From Desemzia sp. RIT 804 (lineage in GTDB: Bacteria > Bacillota > Bacilli > Lactobacillales > Carnobacteriaceae), in contig NZ_JAFEMV010000001.1 of NCBI RefSeq assembly GCF_016892605.1, positions 186,001 through 250,000 of the forward strand: DNA of 64,000 nt, in the 5' to 3' direction. The position numbers and the translations under genes are program-made. The notes below the pieces were generated by a model, which worked only from the letters and a program-made list of their open reading frames with translations, was not told the DNA's origin and ran no database searches. Shown in pieces: positions 47,555 to 57,499 of this stretch. Position 1 is the first letter of the stretch. Each line of letters starts with the position of its first letter.

Positions 47555-49789
47555 TTATTCTGTTTGTTCAGACGAAGAATCATTCGTTGTCTCAACAGCT
47601 TGGATGTTCTCTTTAGCTCTAATAGTAATTTCTCCATTTTCTGTAGTTGTACATTCAAGTTCTTTAACATTTGGATGGTCTAGATAAAAGTCAGCTACGC
47701 GATCTTCAATTTGTTCTTGTATAACTCTGCGTAAAGGACGAGCACCTAGTTTAGCATCATAACCTAAATCAACGAGTTTCTCTTTAGCTTGTTGATCAAC
47801 ATCAATCGTAATACGTTGATCTTGAAGCATATTATTTACATCCTCAATCATGATATCTACAATTTGAAGTAGATTTTCTTTAGTTAAGGAGTTGAATTCA
47901 ATAATACCGTCAAAACGGTTAATGAACTCTGGTTTGAAATAATCGGTTAAGTGATTTAAGACTGAGTTACGGTTCCCTTGATTAGTTGCAGAAAAACCTA
48001 CGCTAGCTTCGATCTCGCCTTGACCAACATTACTTGTCATAATAATGATCGTATCTTTGAAGCTTACGGTTCTTCCTTGAGCATCTGTTAGACGGCCATC
48101 GTCTAAAATTTGCAAGAACATATGCAATACATCAGGATGAGCTTTTTCAATTTCATCCAATAATAAGATACTGTATGGGTTACGACGAACTTTTTCAGTC
48201 ATTTGACCTGCTTCTTCATAGCCTACATAGCCTGGAGGAGAACCAATCAATTTAGATACGCTGTGTTTTTCCATATATTCACTCATGTCAAAACGCACGT
48301 AAGCTTCTTTATTTCCAAATAACTCAAAAGCCAATTGTTTAGCCAATTCGGTTTTACCAACACCAGTTGGTCCAACAAATAGGAAAGAGCCGATTGGGCG
48401 ACCTTTTTTATTAAACCCGACACGGTTTCTGCGAATAGCTTTAGCAATTTTCTCAATCGCTGCGTCTTGTCCAATAACGTGTTCTTTCAAGTCTTTATCT
48501 AAATTACGCAATTGAGTTTGTTCTTTTTCTTTTAAGTCTCCCACTGGAATATTGGTTTTCTGTTCAATGATATGAATCATATCTTGTTCTGTGATAACGG
48601 GTCTATCAGAGTTAGGCTGTTGCTGGTCTCTCATTGCCGCATATTTAGCTGCTTGATCTCGGTAAAAAGCCGCTTTTTCATAATCTTCATTTTGTAAAGC
48701 TGCTTGCTTTTCTTGAGCAGCTTCAGCGATTTTATCTTCAATGATATGCGGATCAACCGTTTGGATCGTTAAGTTTTTCTTTGAGCCTGATTCATCGAGA
48801 AGGTCGATGGCTTTATCCGGCAAGAAACGATCTTGAATGTAACGATCAGAAAGGGTTACAGCACTGCGAATAGATTCATCTGAGTATTTTACTTGGTGAT
48901 ATTCTTCATATTTCTTTTGAATACCTTTTAAAATACTGAAGGTTTCTTCTACTGTAGGCTCATCTACTCGTACAGGTTGTAAACGACGCTCAAGAGCACC
49001 ATCTTTTTCGATAGAACGATATTCTCTTAAAGTAGTGGCTCCAACTAATTGCAATTCACCACGGGCAAGAGCTGGCTTTAAAATATTCCCTGCATCCATG
49101 CTGCCGTCTGCACTACCAGCACCCACGATTTCGTGGATTTCATCTATAAACAGAATGATATTATTATTTTGCTTCAATTCGTTCATCAATTGTTGCATAC
49201 GTTCCTCAAATTGACCTCGAATACCAGTACCTTGAACTAAAGAAGCCACATCTAATCGAATAACTTCTTTATTCATCAATTTTTGAGGGACGTCTCCGTC
49301 TACGATTTTTTGAGCTAATCCTTCTACTACGGCAGTTTTACCCACCCCCGGATCTCCGATCAAAACAGGGTTGTTCTTTGTACGACGATTTAAAATCTCT
49401 AGTACACGCTCAATTTCCTGATCTCTACCGATAACTGGATCAATTGCTCCAGACTTTGCTAGATCAGTTAAATTAGTACCATACTCACCTAATATACCAG
49501 ATTTTTTTCTAGTTGGAGGTTGATTGCCGCCGCCAAAGCTAGTTTGAGTAGGAGGTACATTTGGATCAGAATAATTTTTACCTCCGTCTTGCATAGAACG
49601 AAATAAATCATCTAAGTTTCCAAAACCAAAAGGATTTTGTGGAGGTCTATTATTCCCCATGCCTCTAGCTTGTGCGTTTTTTAACTCTTGATAACAATTT
49701 TGGCAAAGGTCTAATTGACCTTTTTGACCATTCATACTTGTATATAAGTGAATCGTTGCTTCGTTTTGACTACAATTTTGACATAACAT
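47555..49789 (-). CDS. clpE: ATP-dependent Clp protease ATP-binding subunit ClpE
   Basis: 744 residues from the ATG at 49789. The N-terminal zinc finger, [14 protein letters not shown] with a second CQNC, is the ClpE hallmark and fixes the start; a TTG at 49807 is unlikely. Two AAA+ modules follow: [13 protein letters not shown] near residue 130 and [13 protein letters not shown] near 480, with a UVR-type coiled segment ([15 protein letters not shown]) between them. ClpE unfolds heat-damaged proteins for ClpP. The upstream region has a sigma-A promoter and a CtsR operator, so heat induction is expected. Confidence 0.96.
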   Translation of the reverse strand: MLCQNCSQNEATIHLYTSMNGQKGQLDLCQNCYQELKNAQARGMGNNRPPQNPFGFGNLDDLFRSMQDGGKNYSDPNVPPTQTSFGGGNQPPTRKKSGILGEYGTNLTDLAKSGAIDPVIGRDQEIERVLEILNRRTKNNPVLIGDPGVGKTAVVEGLAQKIVDGDVPQKLMNKEVIRLDVASLVQGTGIRGQFEERMQQLMNELKQNNNIILFIDEIHEIVGAGSADGSMDAGNILKPALARGELQLVGATTLREYRSIEKDGALERRLQPVRVDEPTVEETFSILKGIQKKYEEYHQVKYSDESIRSAVTLSDRYIQDRFLPDKAIDLLDESGSKKNLTIQTVDPHIIEDKIAEAAQEKQAALQNEDYEKAAFYRDQAAKYAAMRDQQQPNSDRPVITEQDMIHIIEQKTNIPVGDLKEKEQTQLRNLDKDLKEHVIGQDAAIEKIAKAIRRNRVGFNKKGRPIGSFLFVGPTGVGKTELAKQLAFELFGNKEAYVRFDMSEYMEKHSVSKLIGSPPGYVGYEEAGQMTEKVRRNPYSILLLDEIEKAHPDVLHMFLQILDDGRLTDAQGRTVSFKDTIIIMTSNVGQGEIEASVGFSATNQGNRNSVLNHLTDYFKPEFINRFDGIIEFNSLTKENLLQIVDIMIEDVNNMLQDQRITIDVDQQAKEKLVDLGYDAKLGARPLRRVIQEQIEDRVADFYLDHPNVKELECTTTENGEITIRAKENIQAVETTNDSSSEQTE

Positions 49790-49833
49790 AGCTATCCAAC
49801 CTTTCAAAGATTGATTTATAGGTCAAATCAGTT

Positions 49834-49890
49834 TTTGACTATGTCTGACCTTTATGGATTTATTATACACTGACCATTCCTGACTTTCAA
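49834..49890 (-). promoter_or_regulatory. clpE promoter with CtsR operator
   Basis: On the minus strand, TTGAAA (49885-49890), a 17-base spacer and TATAAT (49862-49867) form a strong promoter. Just downstream, GGTCAGA CAT AGTCAAA at 49834-49850 matches the CtsR direct heptad repeat RGTCAAA with a 3-base gap, with one mismatch. Repressor binding there would block transcription until heat stress. Confidence 0.85.
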
Positions 49891-50016
49891 GTTTTTCCCT
49901 TTAAAAATATTTGTTTTCTTAAAAAAAGTGACTTAGTTTCTAACGACAGAATACATCTATTTTCTGTTTTAATAAAGTGATAAACTAGAGAGAGAAAAAA
50001 TTTATGAGGTGATCAC

Positions 50017-50214
50017 ATGACAATGGAAGAAATGAAGAATCAATTGAATAATTTAGTTTCAGGAGAACAGAGCGAGGTAGTTGTTGAAAAAGAAGATTTC
50101 ATGGTATTTCTTAAATTATGGAACGAACACCCTGAAAAAAACAGTATCGTAGGAATAGCTGAATTAGGCGGAAAAGTCATTTATCGATACAAAAATGAAG
50201 AAATTCCTACCTAA
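50017..50214 (+). CDS. Small conserved-looking protein upstream of ptsH
   Basis: 65 residues, MTMEEMKNQLNNLVSGEQSE, with GAGGTGATCAC upstream. It is acidic and charged, has no membrane segment and ends in ELGGKVIYRYKNEEIPT. I do not recognise a domain. It lies divergently from clpE and just before ptsHI; a small gene at this place between clpE and ptsH is, from memory, also seen in enterococci. A real gene is likely; function unknown. Confidence 0.6.
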   Translation: MTMEEMKNQLNNLVSGEQSEVVVEKEDFMVFLKLWNEHPEKNSIVGIAELGGKVIYRYKNEEIPT

Positions 50215-50300
50215 ATAGTGGATAGATTGTAAAAATAGTTGTGAAAAGAATAAAAAAATGGTAACCTATCTTGTGAAAGGGTTATTTTTGCCTATCAATA

Positions 50301-50317
50301 TTACTGGATTTCAGTAA
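50301..50317. repeat. Small inverted repeat before ptsH
   Basis: TTACTG and CAGTAA flank GATTT. Possibly an operator in the ptsH leader; no known regulator motif was recognised. Confidence 0.3.
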
Positions 50318-50375
50318 AAAATAGATGAATCTGACTCTCATAAAAAAATACTCGAAATAAAGGGGAATAACCATT

Positions 50376-50642
50376 ATGGAAAAACGCGAATTTCATATCG
50401 TAGCTGAAACAGGAATCCACGCACGTCCAGCTACATTATTAGTACAATCAGCAAGTAAATACAACTCAGATATCAACCTTGAATACAAAGGTAAATCAGT
50501 AAACTTAAAATCAATCATGGGCGTTATGTCTTTAGGTGTTGGCCAAGGTGCTGACGTTGCCATTACTGCGGAAGGTGCAGACGAAGCTGAAGCAATCAAT
50601 GGTATTGAGGAAACAATGAAGAAAGAAGGATTATCTGAATAA
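50376..50642 (+). CDS. ptsH: Phosphocarrier protein HPr
   Basis: 88 residues. HPr carries phosphate from enzyme I to sugar-specific IIA domains. His15 lies in [13 protein letters not shown], and Ser46, the HPr kinase site, lies in [12 protein letters not shown], so carbon catabolite control through CcpA is supported. AAGGGGAA precedes the ATG. The stop overlaps the ptsI start by one base. Confidence 0.97.
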   Translation: MEKREFHIVAETGIHARPATLLVQSASKYNSDINLEYKGKSVNLKSIMGVMSLGVGQGADVAITAEGADEAEAINGIEETMKKEGLSE

Positions 50643-52363
50643 TGGTAGAAGTGTTGAAAGGGATTGCGGCTAGTGATGGTATTGCTATAGCAAAAACTTA
50701 CATGCTGATCGAACCTGATTTAACTTTCACCAAGACAACTGTTGAAGACTCTGCTAAAGAGATCCAACGTGTCAGCGACGCTGTAGCGAAAGCTAAAGGT
50801 GAGCTTGAACAGATTCGTGAAAATGCTGCGATTAGCCTAGGAGAAGAAGAAGCTCAAGTCTTTGATGCTCATTTGATGGTACTTTCTGATCCAGATCTAA
50901 TTGGAACAATCGAAAGCAACATCAAAGATAATCAAGTGAATGCTGAAAGTGCATTGCAAGAAGCAACAGACACGTTCATTGCTATATTTGAAGGTATGGA
51001 AGACAATCCTTATATGCAAGAACGTGCTGCAGATATCAAAGATGTACGCAAACGTGTGTTAGCACACTTATTAGGAGTTAAATTACCAAGCCCTTCAACT
51101 ATTGATGAAGAAGTAATTGTAGTGGCTCATGACTTGACACCTAGTGATACTGCTCAACTAAACCGTAAATACGTAAAAGCTTTTGTTACAGATGTGGGAG
51201 GTCGTACTTCTCATTCTGCAATCATGGCACGTTCTCTTGAAATCCCAGCTATTGTGGGTTCTAAAGAAATCACAAAACGCGTGGTAGATGGAGACGAAAT
51301 TATCGTTGACGGTTTAGAAGGTGATGTTTACATCAAACCTGATGTTGAAACTATTGAAGTGTATACTCAAAAAGCTGAAGCTTTTGAAGCTCAAAAAGCT
51401 GAGTGGGACAAATTAAAAGAAGAAGTTACTGTTACTTCTGACGGAAAACACATTGAATTAGCTGCTAATATTGGAACGCCTAAAGATTTAGATGGAGTTC
51501 ACAATAACGGTGCTGAAGCTGTTGGTTTATATCGTACAGAATTCTTATACATGGATTCTTCAGACTTCCCAACAGAAGATGATCAATATACAGCTTACAA
51601 GACAGTATTAGAAAGTATGGGAGAAAAACCAGTTGTTGTTCGTACAATGGACATCGGTGGGGATAAAGAACTTCCATACCTAGATTTGCCTAACGAAATG
51701 AATCCATTCTTAGGATATCGTGCAATTCGTATTAGTTTAAATGAAGCTGATATGTTTAGAACACAATTGCGTGCTCTATTACGCGCTTCAGTTCATGGTA
51801 ACTTACGTATCATGTTCCCTATGATCGCTACTTTAGGCGAATTCCGCGAAGCTAAAGCTATTTTGATGGAAGAAAAAGGAAACTTGATCAATGAAGGTAT
51901 TGAAGTTTCTGATTCTATCCAAGTTGGTATCATGATTGAAATTCCAGCTGCAGCTGTGATTGCAGATAAATTTGCTAAAGAAGTTGATTTCTTTAGTATT
52001 GGAACAAATGACTTGATTCAATACACAATGGCTGCTGACCGTATGAATGAACGCGTTTCTTACTTGTATCAACCATATAACCCATCAATTTTACGTTTGA
52101 TCAAAAACGTAATTGATTCAGCTCACAAAGAGGGCAAATGGGCTGGTATGTGTGGAGAAATGGCTGGAGATCAAACAGCTGTTCCATTATTGTTAGGATT
52201 AGGTCTGGATGAGTTTTCTATGAGTGCGTCTAGTGTATTAAAAACACGCAGCTTAATGAAGACTTTGGATTCAACTAAGATGGCTGAATTAGCAGAAAAA
52301 GCAATCAATGATTGTGATACTGCCGATGAAGTGGTTGCATTGGTTGAAGAATACTTGAAATAA
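50642..52363 (+). CDS. ptsI: Phosphoenolpyruvate--protein phosphotransferase (PTS enzyme I)
   Basis: 573 residues. Enzyme I takes phosphate from PEP to start the PTS relay. The active histidine lies in [19 protein letters not shown] near residue 190; the PEP-binding domain has [25 protein letters not shown] and [15 protein letters not shown], and CGEMAGD near the end holds the conserved Cys. It is translated with ptsH through the overlapping TAATG. A terminator follows at 52377-52417. Confidence 0.97.
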   Translation: MVEVLKGIAASDGIAIAKTYMLIEPDLTFTKTTVEDSAKEIQRVSDAVAKAKGELEQIRENAAISLGEEEAQVFDAHLMVLSDPDLIGTIESNIKDNQVNAESALQEATDTFIAIFEGMEDNPYMQERAADIKDVRKRVLAHLLGVKLPSPSTIDEEVIVVAHDLTPSDTAQLNRKYVKAFVTDVGGRTSHSAIMARSLEIPAIVGSKEITKRVVDGDEIIVDGLEGDVYIKPDVETIEVYTQKAEAFEAQKAEWDKLKEEVTVTSDGKHIELAANIGTPKDLDGVHNNGAEAVGLYRTEFLYMDSSDFPTEDDQYTAYKTVLESMGEKPVVVRTMDIGGDKELPYLDLPNEMNPFLGYRAIRISLNEADMFRTQLRALLRASVHGNLRIMFPMIATLGEFREAKAILMEEKGNLINEGIEVSDSIQVGIMIEIPAAAVIADKFAKEVDFFSIGTNDLIQYTMAADRMNERVSYLYQPYNPSILRLIKNVIDSAHKEGKWAGMCGEMAGDQTAVPLLLGLGLDEFSMSASSVLKTRSLMKTLDSTKMAELAEKAINDCDTADEVVALVEEYLK

Positions 52364-52376
52364 AGAGCATAAAAAC

Positions 52377-52417
52377 AAAAAAGCTCATCAGGCAATATTG
52401 CCTGATGAGCTTTTTTT
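52377..52417 (+). terminator. ptsHI terminator
   Basis: AAAAAAGCTCATCAGGCAA pairs with its inverted copy and is followed by a T-run. Confidence 0.92.
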
Positions 52418-52606
52418 GATGTATGGACTAAAAAATTCTCTTTTGTTACCTATTAATTCATGCTAAAGTTGGATAAGTTTTTAATTTTTCTATGATAAGG
52501 TAAGATAGTAGTATAAATAAACTAAGCATACATAGTATTTTTACAATAGTTAACCTGTTTTTTTTTATAAAAAAAACGTATAATCTTATTAAAGGAGTGA
52601 AAATAA

Positions 52607-53800
52607 ATGAGGATTGGAATTTTCACTGATTCGTATTTCCCACAAGTTAGCGGTGTAGCTACTTCAATTCAAACACTTAAAGAAGAACTAGAAGAACACG
52701 GCCATGAGGTGATTATTTTTACCACGACAGATCCTATGGCAAAGAAATTTGAAAAGAATATCATTCGTTTTCCTAGTATTCCTTTTTTCTCGTTCAAAGA
52801 TCGGCGTGTAGCATTTCGCGGAATGCTCAGTGCTTTGAAGATCTCAAAAGAATTGAAACTTGATTTAGTTCATACTCATACAGAATTCAGTTTAGGATTG
52901 ACAGGCAAGTATGTTGCGCGCCAATTAGGTATCCCGTGCGTCCATACGTATCACACGATGTATGAAGATTATTTGCATTATGTGGCAAAAGGGAAAGTAC
53001 TCAGACCTTCGCATGTCAAATTGATTTCGAAGTATTTTTGCAATCAAACTGCTGGTGTGATCGCTCCAAGTGAAAAAGCAAAAAATAAGTTGATTTCTTA
53101 CGGAGTTACCAGAAGCATTAAAGTGATACCAACAGGAGTAAATTTGAAAAAACTAAGTGCCAAGTCGATGCGTGATATACGCTATGAATTAGCTATTTCT
53201 GAAGATGAATTAGTATTGCTGTCACTAAGTAGATTAGCACAAGAAAAAAATATTCAAGCCATACTCCATGCTTTTCCAAAAGTACTGACTGAATATCCGA
53301 CTGCCAAATTAATTGTGGTAGGAGATGGGCCTATTCGAGGTGCCTTGGAACAATTGAGTAAAGAATTGAAAATCGATCAATCTATTCGATTTACTGGAGA
53401 AGTAAATGTTAATGAAGTAAATGCTTATTATCAAGCCTCTGATTTGTATGTGAATGCCTCAACTTCTGAATCGCAAGGACTCACTTACATTGAAGCTATC
53501 GCTGCAGGTACGGATATTGTAGCAAAATCCAGCTCCTACACGGATATGTTGATTTATAGCGGGAAATTGGGGAAAACGTATGAAAAAGATGAAGAATTAG
53601 CTCAAACGATCTTAGAGTATTTAGCAAATATTAAAAAACAAGAAACCACTGTAACGGAAAGAAAAATTTTGTTGAATTCTATTTCAGCTACAGTTTTTGG
53701 TGAAGAAGTGCTGCAATATTATAAAGAAGCAATGCATGTCTACCATCAAGAAAAAATGTTGGATCCAAAGGTTTATCGAAAATCAGTAAGGAGAGGTTAA
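52607..53800 (+). CDS. GT4 glycosyltransferase, glycolipid synthase (LafA/BgsB type)
   Basis: 397 residues of the GT4 glycosyltransferase family, beginning MRIGIFTDSYFPQVSGVATS. The likely task is adding glucose to diacylglycerol at the membrane, first step to the lipoteichoic acid anchor. Donor-binding motifs are LLSLSRLAQEKNI, VVGDGPIRG and STSESQGLTYIEAIAAG. AAAGGAGTGA precedes the ATG and a TATAAT lies at 52579-52584. The adjacent second glycosyltransferase supports the lafA-lafB pair; which sugar is used is inference. Confidence 0.78.
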   Translation: MRIGIFTDSYFPQVSGVATSIQTLKEELEEHGHEVIIFTTTDPMAKKFEKNIIRFPSIPFFSFKDRRVAFRGMLSALKISKELKLDLVHTHTEFSLGLTGKYVARQLGIPCVHTYHTMYEDYLHYVAKGKVLRPSHVKLISKYFCNQTAGVIAPSEKAKNKLISYGVTRSIKVIPTGVNLKKLSAKSMRDIRYELAISEDELVLLSLSRLAQEKNIQAILHAFPKVLTEYPTAKLIVVGDGPIRGALEQLSKELKIDQSIRFTGEVNVNEVNAYYQASDLYVNASTSESQGLTYIEAIAAGTDIVAKSSSYTDMLIYSGKLGKTYEKDEELAQTILEYLANIKKQETTVTERKILLNSISATVFGEEVLQYYKEAMHVYHQEKMLDPKVYRKSVRRG

Positions 53801-53803
53801 AAA

Positions 53804-54850
53804 ATGCTTCAAGTAAATATGTTTTCTTCTGCTGATAAAGTACAGGGACAAGGCGTTGGAAGTGCTTATTTAGAACTGATTCAATTACTAAGAAAATATC
53901 ATTCTGATTCTATTGACTTATCTATCAATAACTATTCTAAAACAGCTCTCAGTCATTATCATACCATTGACTTACCTTTTTATTTCAGCACTTTTTTTAG
54001 AAAGCGATTTGGGAGAAGAATAGGGTACGTCCATTTCTTACCTTCTACTTTAAAAGGTAGTATCCATTTGCCTCGAGCTATAGAAAACACCTTTTATAAA
54101 TACGTCATATCTTTTTACAAAAGGATGGACCATTTAGTTGTGGTAAATCCTATTTTTATTGAGGAATTAAAGAAATATGGAATTGCTGAAAACAAAATTA
54201 CATATATTCCCAATTTTGTTGCTAAAAAAGACTTCTATGCATATTCGTCAGACCGGAAAAAAGCACTCAGAGAAGCTAAAGGGATTTCGACCGAACAGTT
54301 TGTTGTTTTTGGTGCCGGTCAAGTACAAGAACGTAAAGGGGTTTATGATTTTGTCAAATTAGCAGAAGAAATGCCAGACGTTCAGTTTATTTGGGCAGGC
54401 GGTTTTTCATTTGGGAAAATAACGGATGGCTATGAAAAGTTTAAAAAAATAATGGGGCAGCCTCCAAAAAACTTACAATTTACCGGAATTATCCAACGAG
54501 ATGAAATGAGAGATTACTATAATATGGCTGATTTGTTCTTGCTGCCTTCTTATGAAGAGTTGTTTCCGATGTGTATATTGGAATCTTTTGCTAGCAACAC
54601 TCCAGTGATGCTAAGAGATTTGCCTTTATATGAACCAGTTTTACAAGGTTACTACCTTCCTTGTGCTGATAGGTCCGACATGAAACATTCTATAGACCTT
54701 TTAAAGAATGATCAGCACATGTATTCTGAATTGAAACAGCAAGCCGTCAAAGGAAATCATTATTATTCTGAAGAACGGTTAGCCGCACTATGGCTAGAAT
54801 TCTATCAAAAGCAGCAACAAGAAAGTGAACTTTTTCAAAAAGAAAATTAA
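53804..54850 (+). CDS. GT4 glycosyltransferase, second glycolipid enzyme (LafB/BgsA type)
   Basis: 348 residues, starting MLQVNMFSSADKVQGQGVGSAY, with RIGYVHFLP and HLVVVNPIF. This start and core match the BgsA/LafB group from memory, which adds the second hexose to make dihexosyl-diacylglycerol. The C-terminal part has VFGAGQVQERKGVYDF and LLPSYEELFPMCILESFA as GT4 donor site. The start lies three bases after the previous stop, so the genes are translated together. Confidence 0.78.
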   Translation: MLQVNMFSSADKVQGQGVGSAYLELIQLLRKYHSDSIDLSINNYSKTALSHYHTIDLPFYFSTFFRKRFGRRIGYVHFLPSTLKGSIHLPRAIENTFYKYVISFYKRMDHLVVVNPIFIEELKKYGIAENKITYIPNFVAKKDFYAYSSDRKKALREAKGISTEQFVVFGAGQVQERKGVYDFVKLAEEMPDVQFIWAGGFSFGKITDGYEKFKKIMGQPPKNLQFTGIIQRDEMRDYYNMADLFLLPSYEELFPMCILESFASNTPVMLRDLPLYEPVLQGYYLPCADRSDMKHSIDLLKNDQHMYSELKQQAVKGNHYYSEERLAALWLEFYQKQQQESELFQKEN

Positions 54851-54941
54851 GAATTTATTTTAGGATTTGGCAGCGATTATTTGATGATTACAAATGTTAT
54901 ACTGGATGCAACGATAGAAAGAATTTGGGGGAGTTAGAGGA

Positions 54942-55814
54942 ATGAGAAAGAAAAAAATTGGTTTTATAGGAACTGGTGTAATGGGTACGTCAATAGTGAA
55001 ACATTTACTAAAGGCAGATTATGAAGTCCAAATTTACAATCGCACAAAAAGTAAGGCTAGCGAATTGATGGAACTAGGAGCTGTATGGCAAAATACGCCT
55101 GCTGAAGTAGCGGAGAACGCAGAAGTGATCATTACCATGGTAGGTTACCCAACGGACGTAGAAGAAGTCTATTATGGCGATAACGGAATTTTCCAGACTG
55201 CTTCAAAGAGACATATCTTGATAGATATGACAACCAGTACTCCAACATTGGCGAACAAAATTTACCAAACAGGAAAAGAAAAAGGAATCGCTGTTTTAGA
55301 CGCACCTGTATCGGGTGGGGATTTAGGCGCAAAAAATGGAACATTAACTGTTATGGTAGGTGGAGATCAAGCTGCTTTTGATAGTATAAAGTCTATTTTT
55401 GAAGAGTTTTCCAGCAAACTCAATCTTCAAGGATCAGCTGGAAGTGGTCAACATACCAAAATGGCGAATCAAATCATGGTTGCTGGTACTATGACGGGAA
55501 TGACAGAATTGTTGGTTTATGCAAAAGCAGCAGGATTAGATGTTGAAAAAGTTTTGGACACAGTTGGGGGAGGCAGCGCTCAGAATTGGTCACTTTCTAA
55601 TTATGGGCCTCGTATCCTAAAAGAAGATTATTCGGCAGGCTTTTTTATCAAACACTTTGTAAAAGACTTGAAGATTGCTTTAGATGAAGCTAAAAGAATG
55701 AATCTTAATTTACCTGCTACAGCTTTAGCTGAAAAATTATATGAAGAGTTAGAAGGCAAAGGAAACGGTAACGATGGAACTCAAGCATTGATTAAACTGT
55801 GGTGGGAAAACTAA
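54942..55814 (+). CDS. NAD(P)-dependent oxidoreductase of the 3-hydroxyisobutyrate dehydrogenase family
   Basis: 290 residues. N-terminal Rossmann motif KKIGFIGTGVMGTSIVKHLL, then APVSGGDLGAKNGTLTVMVGG, and the catalytic Lys in GSGQHTKMANQIMVAGTM. Members reduce or oxidise beta-hydroxyacids; substrate is not given by sequence. It resembles YkwC-like proteins of Bacillus. GGGGGAGTTAGAGG precedes the ATG. A terminator follows. Confidence 0.88.
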   Translation: MRKKKIGFIGTGVMGTSIVKHLLKADYEVQIYNRTKSKASELMELGAVWQNTPAEVAENAEVIITMVGYPTDVEEVYYGDNGIFQTASKRHILIDMTTSTPTLANKIYQTGKEKGIAVLDAPVSGGDLGAKNGTLTVMVGGDQAAFDSIKSIFEEFSSKLNLQGSAGSGQHTKMANQIMVAGTMTGMTELLVYAKAAGLDVEKVLDTVGGGSAQNWSLSNYGPRILKEDYSAGFFIKHFVKDLKIALDEAKRMNLNLPATALAEKLYEELEGKGNGNDGTQALIKLWWEN

Positions 55815-55830
55815 AATATCCTATTTTTAT

Positions 55831-55872
55831 AAAGAGCTGCGACGAAAATGTTGTAGCTCTTTTTTTTTTTGG
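55831..55872 (+). terminator. Terminator after the dehydrogenase gene
   Basis: AAAGAGCTGCGAC pairs with GTTGTAGCTCTTT, then a long T-run. Confidence 0.9.
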
Positions 55873-55907
55873 CTATGGTAAAGTTTGTTGTTGATCTAAG
55901 GTAATAA

Positions 55908-55940
55908 AATTAGAACTTCCACATTTTGGAAGTTCTAATT
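55908..55940 (-). terminator. Terminator for the minus-strand VOC-SRPBCC gene
   Basis: AATTAGAACTTCC and GGAAGTTCTAATT flank a 7-base loop. It lies past the end of the minus-strand gene. Confidence 0.7.
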
Positions 55941-56001
55941 AGTAATAATGTCTTATTCCATTAACTCACCAGTAAATGGAAAATTGTTAACATGCTATTA
56001 T

Positions 56002-56835
56002 TTACTTTAGGAGAGCATCAATCTCAATTAATGCATGTGTCCACTTATCTCTTGCTTGATTCCTCATATCAACATTCGATAAAAATGAGCTACTTTCACG
56101 TAAAATTACTTTAGTAACATTTGGTTGAGTTTCAGTAAACTCTAAGATAATTTCTGAGTTTAGCGTTTGGTCTGGTGACATTGATCCTTCATAGTTCCAA
56201 CTTTTTTCAATACGTTTATTTGGTTCAATTACCTTATACTCTCCAGATTCAGTATGCATTCCAGGTAATGCCTCAACTTGATTTGCAGCAAAAAAAAAGC
56301 TCCCCCCTACACGAACATCCATTTCAATTTCAGTAAGCCCGAACAAGTTTTTAAGAATTTGAGGAGATGTCCATGCTTTAAATAAAATTTCTGGTTTATA
56401 CTTATATTCTCTGTTTACTTCTATAGTGTAAGTATCATCCGTTTCTAGCCAAGACATTACTTCCCACGTATATCCATCTATGTCTTTAAAAAGACCTGTA
56501 TACCCCCAATCATCTGCAGCACCTTCTTTCACAACTGTGCCACCAGCCTCTAATGCACTTGAAAGAATAGAATTAACCTCCTTAGTATCTTTGGCAGTGT
56601 GACTGAAAATAACACTGGAAGTATCTAAATTATCTTCATGTTGTTCAGTCATCTGTGCAAACCCTGAACGCTGATATAAAACTAAAGACATTTCTCCCTC
56701 TAAAAAGAAAGCAACGTGATCATCACCCGATGAAATTTTATCTTCTGGAAGAGCGAATACTTTTCTATAAAATTGCGTTGACAGATCTAAATTCTCAACG
56801 GAAATTGTTACAATATTAATTTTTGGATTCATCAT
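56002..56835 (-). CDS. VOC-SRPBCC fusion protein
   Basis: 277 residues with two domains. Residues about 4-130 form a VOC/glyoxalase-like domain (PKINIVTISVENLDLSTQFYRKVF at the start, FKDIDGYTWEVMSW at the end). Residues about 137-277 form an AHSA1-type SRPBCC ligand-binding domain (EVNREYKYKPEILFKAWTSPQ, then VGGSFFF). Each family normally stands alone; the fusion suggests that one small ligand is bound or modified by both halves. The start has GGAGTGA upstream. Flanked by a terminator on one side and a coding-poor gap on the other, it may be acquired. Function unknown; detoxification or resistance roles are possible. Confidence 0.8.
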   Translation of the reverse strand: MMNPKINIVTISVENLDLSTQFYRKVFALPEDKISSGDDHVAFFLEGEMSLVLYQRSGFAQMTEQHEDNLDTSSVIFSHTAKDTKEVNSILSSALEAGGTVVKEGAADDWGYTGLFKDIDGYTWEVMSWLETDDTYTIEVNREYKYKPEILFKAWTSPQILKNLFGLTEIEMDVRVGGSFFFAANQVEALPGMHTESGEYKVIEPNKRIEKSWNYEGSMSPDQTLNSEIILEFTETQPNVTKVILRESSSFLSNVDMRNQARDKWTHALIEIDALLK

Positions 56836-57025
56836 TTAATCACTCCTAGAATTTTTAAGTATATTTTAATTATGGAAGAACAGTAAAACGATCTTGTCTA
56901 CATTTTAGCATCTCTTTTACAACTTAACTATTGTCAAACGGCTCGGTTGTTGTACACAAATTAAACACCACTATTCAACTCTTCTGCCCAATAGTTGAAG
57001 AAGCATCAGTTTTTGTATAGCAAAT

Positions 57026-57058
57026 TTAGTTAACCTAAGTGCAACATAGGTTAACTAA
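57026..57058. repeat. 12-bp inverted repeat
   Basis: TTAGTTAACCTA at 57026-57037 and TAGGTTAACTAA at 57047-57058 match exactly around a 9-base spacer. The stop of the minus-strand small frame lies in it. It may be a terminator, an operator or an end repeat of a small element. Confidence 0.6.
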
Positions 57059-57178
57059 GATGGCTCCAGTCGAAATTGATGCTGTGAGAGCGTCAATTAG
57101 ATATTCTCGTAATCTGTGCTTCTTTGTGGGATTTAGTTTTTGAATGGCTTTAAGAATTTCAGTCGTTCTCACAATCAT
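57035..57178 (-). CDS. Possible 47-residue peptide
   Basis: An ATG at 57178 (minus strand) opens MIVRTTEILKAIQKLNPTKK and runs to a TAG at 57035. The first 31 residues form a likely amphipathic helix with many Lys/Arg, like small antitoxin or regulator starts; the end (GAILVNLCCT) looks truncated. The ribosome binding site is poor, though a TATAAT lies about 25 bases upstream. It may be a broken gene. I do not recognise it. Confidence 0.25.
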   Translation of the reverse strand: MIVRTTEILKAIQKLNPTKKHRLREYLIDALTASISTGAILVNLCCT

Positions 57179-57499
57179 CACCGAACCTGTTGTAGTTATT
57201 TTTATTATAGAACATTAGTTTTTGAAAATCATTTGTCAATAATAAACTTTAACAGAGCCTTTTTTTAAAAACAGTATGACACTACAATGGCTTTCTTTTA
57301 TAGTGTTTTGCTTTGTTGTTATCATCTTTTTATCATAATTACAGCTTAAAATCTATGGTTAATTAATTGGAAAAGCTTTGTTTTGCAGGGTTATAAAGAT
57401 AATAATTATTTTTTTTCATAAAAGACAAGTGAGTATAGTGTTATTTGCAATAAAATCTGTTAAAATGGTACTGAGTCAAGTTTGAAAGGGGCACGAATC

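Larger units (their letters stand above)
56836..57499. other. Coding-poor gap between the VOC-SRPBCC gene and the YkuJ-family gene
   Basis: More than 600 bases without a normal gene. It holds a TTCAACT/AGTTGAA inverted repeat at 56974-56999, a perfect 12-bp inverted repeat at 57026-57058 and a possible 47-codon frame on the minus strand. No insertion sequence end or tRNA was recognised; the region may be decayed mobile or accessory DNA. Confidence 0.45.

Noticed and set aside
50215-50375. cre site or strong promoter before ptsH
   Set aside because: No sequence close to the TGWAANCGNTNWCA consensus and no clear -35/-10 pair could be found.
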